Of a DNA stretch of 64,000 nt, positions 36,554 to 44,021 are shown in pieces (position 1 is the first letter of the stretch; each line of letters begins with the position of its first letter). Both the position numbers and the translations under genes were made by a program. The notes under the pieces were generated by a model. It had not been told where the DNA came from, made no database searches, and saw only the letters and a program-made list of their open reading frames with translations. The stretch comes from Pseudomonas sp. NC02. Lineage in GTDB: Bacteria > Pseudomonadota > Gammaproteobacteria > Pseudomonadales > Pseudomonadaceae. The stretch is taken from contig NZ_CP025624.1 in assembly GCF_002874965.1 (NCBI RefSeq), positions 3,968,001 to 4,032,000 of the forward strand, written 5' to 3'.

Positions 36554-37552
36554 TTATTTACTCGCCAACGCAAACGGCGTGTGCAACACCGTGGCGCTTT
36601 CCGGCGGCCGGACGCGCTTGGCTATCTGCTCGACCACCGCCGCGACACGCTCGGTGGCCGTGATCGGCAACATATGCCCGCGCCCTTCCACCAGCTGCAG
36701 CTTCAGGCCCGGCACCAGGCTGGCCAGGGCCTGCCCGTGTTTGCGGAAATCCAGCACCTTGTCCTGCGCGCCATAAATCAGCCCGATCGGCAACGTCAGC
36801 TGCGGGTAGCGCTTGACCATGTCCGGCAGGAAATCGTTGACCAGGTTGATCTCGGTGGAGGCGGCATAGAAGTTCTCGGGCCGCATGCCCAACAAGCCGC
36901 CGCCACGGGTGGCGAAGTCTTCCGGGGCCGGGTCGGGGGCAAACACGCCCTTGACCACCGAGCCTTTGGTCAGCAATCCGATCGGCATGGTCAGGGTGTG
37001 CGACATAAAGCGTCGCAGCCATCCCGGGCGTATCGCCAACGACATAAACACCAGCGGCAGCAGGCGCTGGGGATGGGTCAGGGGCGCCACCAGGATCAAT
37101 CCGGACACCGCGTGGGGATGGTCCAGGGCCAGGGCCAGGGAAATCGCCCCGCCGAGGGAATGCCCCAGCACCAGCGGCTTATCCAGGTCAAGCGTCTGGA
37201 TAAAGCTGGCGACTTGCCGGGCCTGGCCAGGCAGGTCCGCGGCCGTGCCGGCATGCCGGGTGGAATAACCCGACCCCGGACGATCCACGGTGATCACTCG
37301 AAAGTGCTCACGCAATTGGGCAGACAAGGCGTACGTCAAGTTGCGACTGCTGCCCATCAGCCCGTGGATCATCACCAGCGGTGGGCCCTTGCCCTCGTCT
37401 ACATAATGAAAGCGCTCGCCGTTGATCTCCAGAAAGCGCCCGTTGATCGGAACAGCAGCCTCTATACGCCGTGTCATCCGGGCACTGAAGGCCCACAACA
37501 CTACGCTTAACCCTACACACACACCCGCAGCGACAACCCACTCGACAGCCAT
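36554..37552 (-). CDS. Alpha/beta hydrolase with N-terminal membrane anchor
   Basis: A 332-residue hydrolase. An N-terminal hydrophobic segment (VVAAGVCVGLSVVLWAF) suggests an inner-membrane anchor. The catalytic set is visible: oxyanion HGLMGSSRN, nucleophile elbow GHSLGGA, Asp in YGAQDKVLDF and His in EGRGHMLP. It resembles esterases and epoxide hydrolases. It is divergent from the monooxygenase operon, so an esterase acting on Baeyer-Villiger ester products is a reasonable guess. Substrate unknown. Confidence 0.82.
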   Translation of the reverse strand: MAVEWVVAAGVCVGLSVVLWAFSARMTRRIEAAVPINGRFLEINGERFHYVDEGKGPPLVMIHGLMGSSRNLTYALSAQLREHFRVITVDRPGSGYSTRHAGTAADLPGQARQVASFIQTLDLDKPLVLGHSLGGAISLALALDHPHAVSGLILVAPLTHPQRLLPLVFMSLAIRPGWLRRFMSHTLTMPIGLLTKGSVVKGVFAPDPAPEDFATRGGGLLGMRPENFYAASTEINLVNDFLPDMVKRYPQLTLPIGLIYGAQDKVLDFRKHGQALASLVPGLKLQLVEGRGHMLPITATERVAAVVEQIAKRVRPPESATVLHTPFALASK

Positions 37553-37855
37553 AGCTCGGTCCTCTGCATCCCTGCGTTGCTGGCGGCCCGACCGGTATTG
37601 GTCAAGGCCTCAGCCATCGTCCACCCTGGACCTTAACTGTGTGCGTACAAGCTCTCGTCCGTCGGATAAGTCGCACATGAGGAACTGGGTCGTAGCCTAG
37701 ACGATATTTTCAGGTAGATTATTTAAAATCTTTTTTAAAATAAATAATTCAATTTTCCTTTGCAATGGTGTTCTATCTAAAAAGCCAAAACAAAAACAAG
37801 GAGCACATCCGATGTCGACACCCGTAAGGCGCCACCGGCCCACGAGGGACAGCCT
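37553..37855. promoter_or_regulatory. Divergent promoter region of the hydrolase and monooxygenase genes
   Basis: 303 bases with an AT-rich stretch at about 37705-37760, including ATTATTT and AAATAAT arms, and an A-rich leader (AAAACAAAAACAAGGAG at 37787-37803) that contains AAAAACAA, a loose Hfq/Crc-type match, directly before a short leader ORF. Confidence 0.45.
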
Positions 37856-37859
37856 ATGA
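37812..37859 (+). CDS. Fifteen-codon leader ORF coupled to the monooxygenase gene
   Basis: MSTPVRRHRPTRDSL, with the best ribosome site of the region (AAGGAG, eight bases upstream) and a TGA overlapping the monooxygenase ATG (CTATGAATG). Arg-rich and short; possible translational coupling device. It could be chance, but the strong AAGGAG would otherwise have no gene. Confidence 0.4.
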   Translation: MSTPVRRHRPTRDSL

Positions 37860-39391
37860 ATGCCCATGACACCATCGACATCGCCATCATCGGTTCCGGA
37901 TTTGCCGGGCTGTGCATGGCGATCAAACTCAAGGAAGCCGGGTTCCACGACTTCTTTATTGCCGAACAGGCCGATGCTCTCGGCGGCACCTGGCGGGACA
38001 ACCACTACCCCGGTTGCGCCTGCGACGTGCAATCCCATGTCTATTCGTTTTCCTTTGCGCCCAACCCGGACTGGACCCGGCAATTTGCGCCACAGGCGGA
38101 GATTCGCGCCTACCTGGAGCAGTGCGCCCGGCGCTTCGAACTGGCGCCGTTCCTGCGCTTTGGCATGGGCCTGGAGAAGGCGGTATTTGATGAGGGGCAA
38201 CAGCGCTGGAGCCTGAGCTTCAGCAATGGCCGCCAGGTGAGTGCGCGGGTGCTGGTGTCGGGAATGGGCGGCCTGTCGCGCCCGGCACTGCCGGATATTC
38301 CGGGCCTGGACAGCTTCAAGGGCAAGCGCTTCCACTCCCAGCAGTGGGACCACGAGTATTCATTGAAGGGCAAGCGCGTGGCGGTGATCGGCACCGGCGC
38401 CAGTGCCATTCAGTTCGTGCCGCAGATTGCGCCGCAGGTGGCCCACCTGGACCTGTTCCAGCGCACCCCGCCGTGGATCATGCCCAAGCCCGACCGGCCG
38501 ATTTCACGCTTCGAGCGCTGGGCCTTCAAGCACCTGCCGTTCACCCAGCGCCTGGTACGCGGCGCGTTCTATTGGGCACTGGAAGGTCGCGTGGTGGGCT
38601 TTGCCCTGCACCCGCGCCTGATGAAAATGGTGCAGAAAATCGCCGTGCGCCACCTGCACAAACAAGTGGCCCGCCCTTCCCTGCGCAAGACCCTGACGCC
38701 GGACTACACCATCGGCTGCAAGCGCGTGCTGATTTCCAACGACTACTACCCGGCCCTGTCCCGCAGCAATGTGCAGGTGGTAACCGACAACGTGCTGCGC
38801 ATCGAGGCCGACGGAGTGATCACCGCCGACGGCATCAAGCACCCGGCCGACTGCCTCATCTTCGGCACCGGCTTCCAGGCCACCGATCCGCTGCCCCGCA
38901 ACTGCATCATCGGGCGCCACGGCATCGACCTGATGGACACCTGGCAAGACGGCGCCCACGCCTACCTGGGCACCACGGTGCCGGGTTATCCGAACCTGTT
39001 CCTGATCGTCGGCCCCAACACCGGGCTGGGGCATAACTCGATGATTCTGATGATCGAGGCCCAGGTCACCTACATCCTCGATGCCCTGCAGCAAATGCAG
39101 CGTCATCGCATCGCCACGGTTGACGTCAAGCCGGCGGTGGAACTGGCCTACAACGCCAGGCTGCAGGAAAAACTCAACGGCACCATCTGGTCCACCGGCG
39201 GCTGCAAGAGCTGGTACCTGGACCCACGCACCGGCAAGAACACCACGCTGTGGCCCGGCTCCACCTGGCGTTTCAAGCAGGTCACCCGGCATTTCGCCCT
39301 CAAGGACTACGTCGCCAGCCTGGTGCCGATACCGTCCACCGCGCGCCCGGCCGCAACGCCCCACACCACCGCAGAAGGGAGCCTGTCATGA
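37856..39391 (+). CDS. Flavin-containing monooxygenase, Baeyer-Villiger type
   Basis: A 511-residue FAD/NADPH enzyme. The FAD site is IAIIGSGFAGLCMAIKL, the Baeyer-Villiger fingerprint FKGKRFHSQQWD fits FxGxxxHxxxWD, and the NADPH site is VAVIGTGASAIQF. GGTWRDNHYPGCACDVQSHVYSFSF is typical of type I enzymes oxidising ketones to esters. Long-chain alkane AlmA enzymes are relatives, so direct alkane attack cannot be excluded. First gene of a three-gene operon; its stop overlaps the start of the SDR gene (ATGA). Confidence 0.85.
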   Translation: MNAHDTIDIAIIGSGFAGLCMAIKLKEAGFHDFFIAEQADALGGTWRDNHYPGCACDVQSHVYSFSFAPNPDWTRQFAPQAEIRAYLEQCARRFELAPFLRFGMGLEKAVFDEGQQRWSLSFSNGRQVSARVLVSGMGGLSRPALPDIPGLDSFKGKRFHSQQWDHEYSLKGKRVAVIGTGASAIQFVPQIAPQVAHLDLFQRTPPWIMPKPDRPISRFERWAFKHLPFTQRLVRGAFYWALEGRVVGFALHPRLMKMVQKIAVRHLHKQVARPSLRKTLTPDYTIGCKRVLISNDYYPALSRSNVQVVTDNVLRIEADGVITADGIKHPADCLIFGTGFQATDPLPRNCIIGRHGIDLMDTWQDGAHAYLGTTVPGYPNLFLIVGPNTGLGHNSMILMIEAQVTYILDALQQMQRHRIATVDVKPAVELAYNARLQEKLNGTIWSTGGCKSWYLDPRTGKNTTLWPGSTWRFKQVTRHFALKDYVASLVPIPSTARPAATPHTTAEGSLS

Positions 39392-40287
39392 AGTCATTCA
39401 ACGGCCGCGTGGCGGCCATTACCGGCGCCGCTTCCGGCATGGGCCGCGCCTTGGCCCTGGCGTTGGCGCGTGAAGGCTGCCACCTGGCGCTGGCGGATAA
39501 AAACAGCCAGGGCCTGGAGCAGACCGTCGCACTGATCAAGGCCCAGGTGCTTGCACCGGTGCTGGTCACCTCGCAGGTGCTGGACGTTTCCGAGCGCCAG
39601 GCCGTGGAAGACTGGGCCGCCCGATGCGCCGCCGAACATGGCCAGATCAACCTGATCTTCAACAACGCCGGCGTCGCGCTGTCGAGCACCGTCGAAGGCG
39701 TGGACTACACCGACCTGGAATGGATCGTCGGGATCAACTTCTGGGGCGTGGTGTACGGCACCAAGGCCTTTTTGCCGTACCTCAAGGCCAGCGGCGATGG
39801 GCATGTGGTCAACACTTCCAGCGTGTTCGGCCTGTTCGCCCAGCCGGGCATGAGCGGCTACAACGCCACCAAGTTCGCCGTGCGTGGTTTTACCGAGTCC
39901 TTGCGCCAGGAACTCGACCTGCAGAAAAGCGGGGTCTCGGCCACCTGCGTGCACCCTGGCGGGATCCGCACCGACATCTGTCGCAGCAGCCGGATCGACG
40001 CCAACATGACCGGCTTCCTGATTCACAGCGAACAGCAGGCCCGGGCCGACTTCGAAAAGCTGTTCATCACCGACGCCGACCAGGCCGCCAAAGTGATCCT
40101 GCAAGGCGTACGCAAAAACAAACGCCGCGTGCTGATTGGCCGCGACGCCTATTTTCTGGACCTGCTCGCGCGCTGCCTGCCTGCCGCCTATCAAGCGCTG
40201 GTGGTGTTGGCCAGCAAACGCATGGCGCCCAAGCAACGCAATGCGCCCTCGCCCGTCCTTGAAACCAACGAAGAGCACCGTCTCTGA
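39388..40287 (+). CDS. Short-chain dehydrogenase/reductase
   Basis: A 299-residue SDR with the cofactor loop TGAASGMGRALALALAREG, NNAG, catalytic Ser in SSVFGLFAQ and YNATKFAV. Asp ends the second strand (LALADKNS), favouring NAD. A C-terminal extension of about 60 residues is hydrophobic and basic (FLDLLARCLPAAYQALVVL), suggesting membrane contact, as in the SDRs that work with mycobacterial-type monooxygenases. Likely interconverts a secondary alcohol and ketone for the monooxygenase. ATG 39388 overlaps the stop of that gene. Confidence 0.85.
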   Translation: MKSFNGRVAAITGAASGMGRALALALAREGCHLALADKNSQGLEQTVALIKAQVLAPVLVTSQVLDVSERQAVEDWAARCAAEHGQINLIFNNAGVALSSTVEGVDYTDLEWIVGINFWGVVYGTKAFLPYLKASGDGHVVNTSSVFGLFAQPGMSGYNATKFAVRGFTESLRQELDLQKSGVSATCVHPGGIRTDICRSSRIDANMTGFLIHSEQQARADFEKLFITDADQAAKVILQGVRKNKRRVLIGRDAYFLDLLARCLPAAYQALVVLASKRMAPKQRNAPSPVLETNEEHRL

Positions 40288-40302
40288 ACTGGAGTACCGA
40301 CC

Positions 40303-41145
40303 ATGCTGCCGATTCGCCGCGACCTCCGTTTTGCCCTGCCGGCCGAACGCATCAAGGACTGGCATGAACAAGGCCCGTTCATTACCCACTTTTTCAACGC
40401 ACTGTCGTTGCTGTTTCCCCAGGGCGAACTGTTCTTCATGGACAGCGTGCGTCACTACCGCCAGCGCATCGAAGACCCGGAGCTGAAGAAAGAAATCCAG
40501 GGCTTCATCGGCCAGGAAGCCATGCACAGCCGCGAGCACGTGGCCTACAACGACCTGCTGCAAGCCGCAGGGCTGCCGGCGAATACCCTCGACCGTCGGC
40601 TGAAGATGATCCTCGACGCGCAAAAGAAATACCTGCCCGCCTCCTTCAACCTGGCGGTGACCATTGCCCTGGAGCACTACACCGCGATGCTCGCGGAAAT
40701 CCTCCTCAGCGACCCGTCGCGGTTCGGGGATTCGGTCAAGGGTTACCAGCAGATGTGGTACTGGCATGCCCTGGAAGAAACCGAGCACAAGGCGGTGGCG
40801 TTTGATGTGTGGAACAGCGTGATCAAGCCCGGGCCCAAGCGTTATCTGCTGCGCACTTCCACCATGCTCATCACCACGGGGCTGTTCTGGCTGACGATCC
40901 TGGACTTTCACCTGCGCCTGTTGTTTGCCGACCGGCGTTCGGGCGGGCATTTGAAGGGCTTCTGGCGGATGCTCAAGTTTCTGTACGGACCCAAGGGCGT
41001 GTTCCCGCGCATGGCGCTGCCCTGGTTGCATTACTTCAAGCCCGGGTTCCATCCCTGGGACCACGACAACCGGGCACGCCTGGCGGGCATTGACCGCCTG
41101 GTGGAGGAGATCGAGCAGGCCCATAAAGGTTATGGGCCCGCCTGA
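40303..41145 (+). CDS. COG3687/PF10118 'metal-dependent hydrolase', ferritin-like di-iron pattern
   Basis: A 280-residue protein of a family named as predicted metal-dependent hydrolases. I see Glu42, Glu72-x-x-His75, Glu124 and Glu159-x-x-His162 on successive predicted helices, the E/ExxH/E/ExxH ligand pattern of ferritin-like di-iron oxidases and not of known hydrolases. A hydrophobic helix follows (residues 184-205). Third gene of the operon after the monooxygenase and SDR, with a 15-base gap and GGAG. Reaction unknown; an oxidase or oxygenase on long-chain substrates is inferred. Confidence 0.8.
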   Translation: MLPIRRDLRFALPAERIKDWHEQGPFITHFFNALSLLFPQGELFFMDSVRHYRQRIEDPELKKEIQGFIGQEAMHSREHVAYNDLLQAAGLPANTLDRRLKMILDAQKKYLPASFNLAVTIALEHYTAMLAEILLSDPSRFGDSVKGYQQMWYWHALEETEHKAVAFDVWNSVIKPGPKRYLLRTSTMLITTGLFWLTILDFHLRLLFADRRSGGHLKGFWRMLKFLYGPKGVFPRMALPWLHYFKPGFHPWDHDNRARLAGIDRLVEEIEQAHKGYGPA

Positions 41146-41151
41146 GTCCGC

Positions 41152-41790
41152 TTAGCGCTGGGTCGGGATCCGAATATCGCCATCCCGGCACTGGCTCTTG
41201 ACGCTGCGCGGGCAGCCGGCAAACGCCAGGTCCTTGGTCAGGCACACCCGCACCTCGGTCAGCACGGCACCCTTGCAGATCACCGCAAGGCCATGGTTGC
41301 CCATGGCCGGGTTGCTCTCGCGAAACAGCGCTTCGATGTCCCGCGCGCCCAGGCCGCTTCGGACATTGAAGGGCTCAAGCTGCTGCGGGATCTTGACCAC
41401 GCTGAGCGCTGCATCGGTCTTGTCCAGGTAAGCCGAAGCCTCAAGGCCGCTGCAGGTGCCGTGCTTGGCCCATTCATGCCTGAGCAGTTTGGGCGACGGG
41501 AACAGCGTCCTGCCCCGGGCGAAGTCTGCATCCGACAAGCGCGACTGCGGCTCACACGACGCCGGCCAGCCGCCCTTCGCGTACTGCGGCCACAGCCCAT
41601 GCAGGACAAACCCGTAGCCCTTGCCCGAACACTGCTGGTCGTCCGGGTGCGTCAGGCAGAAGGTCGGCGACCAGGACAGCGACAACACATAAAAGTCAAA
41701 CTCCCCGGCCTGCCCCTGGGCCCGCGGCGCTGCTGTCGCGGCCCCGGCCAACGCCAGGCAAAGCACAATCCAGGCTGCTTTCATTTTCAT
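41152..41790 (-). CDS. Ribonuclease T2 family protein (periplasmic)
   Basis: A 212-residue exported RNase (signal peptide ending AGAATA-AP). Catalytic segment CAS1 is FVLHGLWPQ (His64) and CAS2 is HEWAKHGTC (His105, Glu106, His110), all intact. Several Cys pairs fit the family disulfides. It degrades RNA nonspecifically through 2',3'-cyclic phosphates, probably for phosphate and nucleoside scavenging. Convergent with the previous operon, six bases between stops. Confidence 0.92.
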   Translation of the reverse strand: MKMKAAWIVLCLALAGAATAAPRAQGQAGEFDFYVLSLSWSPTFCLTHPDDQQCSGKGYGFVLHGLWPQYAKGGWPASCEPQSRLSDADFARGRTLFPSPKLLRHEWAKHGTCSGLEASAYLDKTDAALSVVKIPQQLEPFNVRSGLGARDIEALFRESNPAMGNHGLAVICKGAVLTEVRVCLTKDLAFAGCPRSVKSQCRDGDIRIPTQR

Positions 41791-41826
41791 CCGTTCATTC
41801 CTTAAAAAGACAAAATCAAAGCACCG

Positions 41827-42807
41827 CTAGACCGCCAGGTTGGGGTTACGTTGTAGCACCCGGTCCATGACCCGGTCGGTCTTCAACGCCTCGATCGCCA
41901 GTGCCGGGTGTTTGCTCTCGCCACGAATATGCGCATTCATCCCCAGCACGTGATGCCACTGGATATGTGCATGGTTGGGCACCTCCAGCACCTCGCTGGT
42001 CTCGCCCTCAAGCCGCAACGGCGCCTCATCGAACACCGAAAACGTGATGCGGCCCTTGCTGCCGATCATCTCCACCCGGTCTTCGCGCCGGTCGGCGACA
42101 AAGTTCCAGCAGCCCATGCCCAGCGCGCCCGAGGCGAACGTCCAGCAGGCGGTGACGGCATCTTCGGCGGCGTAGCGCCCGGCCTGGCGCGCGGTAAACC
42201 CGGCCACATCGACGATATCCCCGACCAGGTACTGGAACAGGTCAAAACCGTGGCTGGCCAGGTCGGCAAAATACCCGCCGCCGGCAATCGCCGGGTCGGT
42301 GCGCCAGTTGGCACTGCTGGCATCGTCTTCCGAAGGCGGCTTGCACAGGGTCCAGGTCAGATGACGCAATTCGCCGATGCGCCCGTCCTGCAGCCAGTCC
42401 CGCACCTGCTGGAAGCGTGGCAGGGAACGCCGGTAATAGGAGACAAACAGGTGCAGCCCGGCCTGTTCGAAGGTGCGTTGCATCAGCGCGCTTTGCTCGG
42501 CATTCAGGGACATGGGCTTCTCGACGCAGCAATGCTTGCCGGCAGCGGCCACCATCAGGCTGTATTCGAGGTGGCTGTCGGGCGGTGTGGCGATGTAGAC
42601 CGCCTCCACTTCCGGGTCGTCGATCAGCGCCTGGGCGTCAGTGTAGAAACGGGCAATGCCGTGGCGTGCCGCATAATCGCGCACGGCCTCCTCGCGCCGC
42701 CCCATCACGGCCACCAGCGCAGAACCTGGCGCTTTGTAGAAGGCGGGTCCACTCTTGAGTTCAGTGACATCGCCACAGCCGATCATGCCCCAGCGTACGG
42801 TGTTCAT
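41827..42807 (-). CDS. Gfo/Idh/MocA family oxidoreductase
   Basis: A 326-residue NAD(P)-dependent dehydrogenase: Rossmann motif WGMIGCGDVTELKSGPAF, EKP motif CCVEKPMSLN, and catalytic Asp/His in GGGYFADLASHGFDLFQYL. No inositol-specific wording is seen, and it stands alone, so the sugar substrate is unknown. ATG 42807 is preferred over the ATG two codons upstream because GAAGGAG then has normal spacing. Confidence 0.82.
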   Translation of the reverse strand: MNTVRWGMIGCGDVTELKSGPAFYKAPGSALVAVMGRREEAVRDYAARHGIARFYTDAQALIDDPEVEAVYIATPPDSHLEYSLMVAAAGKHCCVEKPMSLNAEQSALMQRTFEQAGLHLFVSYYRRSLPRFQQVRDWLQDGRIGELRHLTWTLCKPPSEDDASSANWRTDPAIAGGGYFADLASHGFDLFQYLVGDIVDVAGFTARQAGRYAAEDAVTACWTFASGALGMGCWNFVADRREDRVEMIGSKGRITFSVFDEAPLRLEGETSEVLEVPNHAHIQWHHVLGMNAHIRGESKHPALAIEALKTDRVMDRVLQRNPNLAV

Positions 42808-42948
42808 CTGCATCTCCTTCAGGTGAGTTTTTTTCGATGGGGCAGTATCGGTGTTTTCCGGCCCCCTCTCCACCCTGCCGGATAAAGACTGAGCATGACA
42901 ATTGCATTACACTTTTATGACAATCATCCAGCTGCGGGGGCACAGACG

Positions 42949-43311
42949 ATGAAAATAAGGGCCACGGTGATTTGCGAGCACGACGGGCACATCCTGTTCG
43001 TGCGTAAAGCCCGCTCGAAATGGGCATTGCCCGGCGGCAAGGTCGAGCGCGATGAGCGGCCAGTGGGCGCGGCCGCGCGGGAGCTGGAAGAGGAAACCGG
43101 GCTGAACGTGGACGGTTTGCTGTTATTGCAGGAGTTGAAGGCCAGCGACACCCTGCACCATGTGTTCGAGGCGTCGGTGGTGAATATCGAAGATGCCCGG
43201 CCCCTGAGTGAAATCAAGGAATGCCAGTGGCATCCCTACAGTCGCCTGGATGACCTGGACACCACCCAGGCCACCCAGAAAATCGTCAAATCCTTCCTGC
43301 GCCGTCTCTAA
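42949..43311 (+). CDS. Nudix hydrolase
   Basis: A 120-residue minimal Nudix protein with the intact box GGKVERDERPVGAAARELEEETGL (Gx5Ex7REUxEExGU). Such small enzymes cleave nucleoside diphosphates linked to another group, often for housecleaning; the substrate cannot be read here. It ends with a convergent four-base overlap with the SBP3-like gene (TAA against TAG), so it may not share that operon's function. Confidence 0.85.
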   Translation: MKIRATVICEHDGHILFVRKARSKWALPGGKVERDERPVGAAARELEEETGLNVDGLLLLQELKASDTLHHVFEASVVNIEDARPLSEIKECQWHPYSRLDDLDTTQATQKIVKSFLRRL

Positions 43312-44021
43312 GGCGCCGCCAGTTCCGGGCTTTGCCCGCTGCACAACAACGCCTGTCTTACCAGACCATTGGCTTTCTGCCGTTCGACAAAGGATTTGAC
43401 GAACGCGGCAGCGGCTGCGTGCGCTACCGGTACCGCGACCGCCTGGCTAATGCTCATGAAGTCATCCTCCAGCAGGCGCCAGCGCTCATCCAGCCGGGTT
43501 CGCAGGTAATCCCGAACCCCGGCCGCGGCGTTCAGGCCTTGCTCGATAAACAGGTCTACGGCACCCGCCGAGGTCGGCGCGCGTACCAGTTCGGCATGCT
43601 GCACCGTGCGGCTCAGGTACAGGTCATACGCGGCACCCTGGCCGACGGCGATGCGTTGGCCCGGAGCATCGAGTTGGGTCACGCTGCCCAGGGGTGAATC
43701 CACCGCCACCAGGTACGTACCCTTGATGATCACGTAGGGCGCGCTGAAGGCGATTTCCTGCTCGCGCACCGGTTCGATGGCCAGGAATGCCACGCGCCAG
43801 CGGTCATCGCCCAGCGCGGCGAAGACCTTGCCCGCCGCATCAAAAGTGATCAACTCAAGGTCGACCGCCAACTCATCGGCCAGGGCCCTGGCCAGCGCCA
43901 CCGACACGCCCTGGGGCTGGCCGTCCTCGCCACGCTGGGCCAGCACCGGGTTGCCAAAGTTGATGGCAGCCCTGAGCACACCCTCGGGGGCCAGTTGTTG
44001 CAGTACCTGCGGGTCAATCAT
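43308..44021 (-). CDS. SBP3-fold protein without a signal peptide (cytosolic)
   Basis: A 237-residue protein with the type 3 solute-binding fold (GVLRAAINFGNPVLAQRGEDGQPQGVSVALARALADELAVDLELITFDAAGKVF), as in amino acid ABC binding proteins and in dehydratases evolved from them. The N-terminus MIDPQVLQQLAPEG has no export signal, and the start (ATG 44021, GGAG upstream) overlaps the aconitase-like stop by eight bases. So it is made in the cytosol with that enzyme. It may be an enzyme or a ligand sensor; its role is unknown. Confidence 0.7.
   Translation of the reverse strand: MIDPQVLQQLAPEGVLRAAINFGNPVLAQRGEDGQPQGVSVALARALADELAVDLELITFDAAGKVFAALGDDRWRVAFLAIEPVREQEIAFSAPYVIIKGTYLVAVDSPLGSVTQLDAPGQRIAVGQGAAYDLYLSRTVQHAELVRAPTSAGAVDLFIEQGLNAAAGVRDYLRTRLDERWRLLEDDFMSISQAVAVPVAHAAAAAFVKSFVERQKANGLVRQALLCSGQSPELAAP

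Noticed and set aside
37856..39391. Naming the monooxygenase AlmA
   Set aside because: The Baeyer-Villiger fingerprint and sequence wording fit type I ketone monooxygenases better; the alkane setting alone is not enough.
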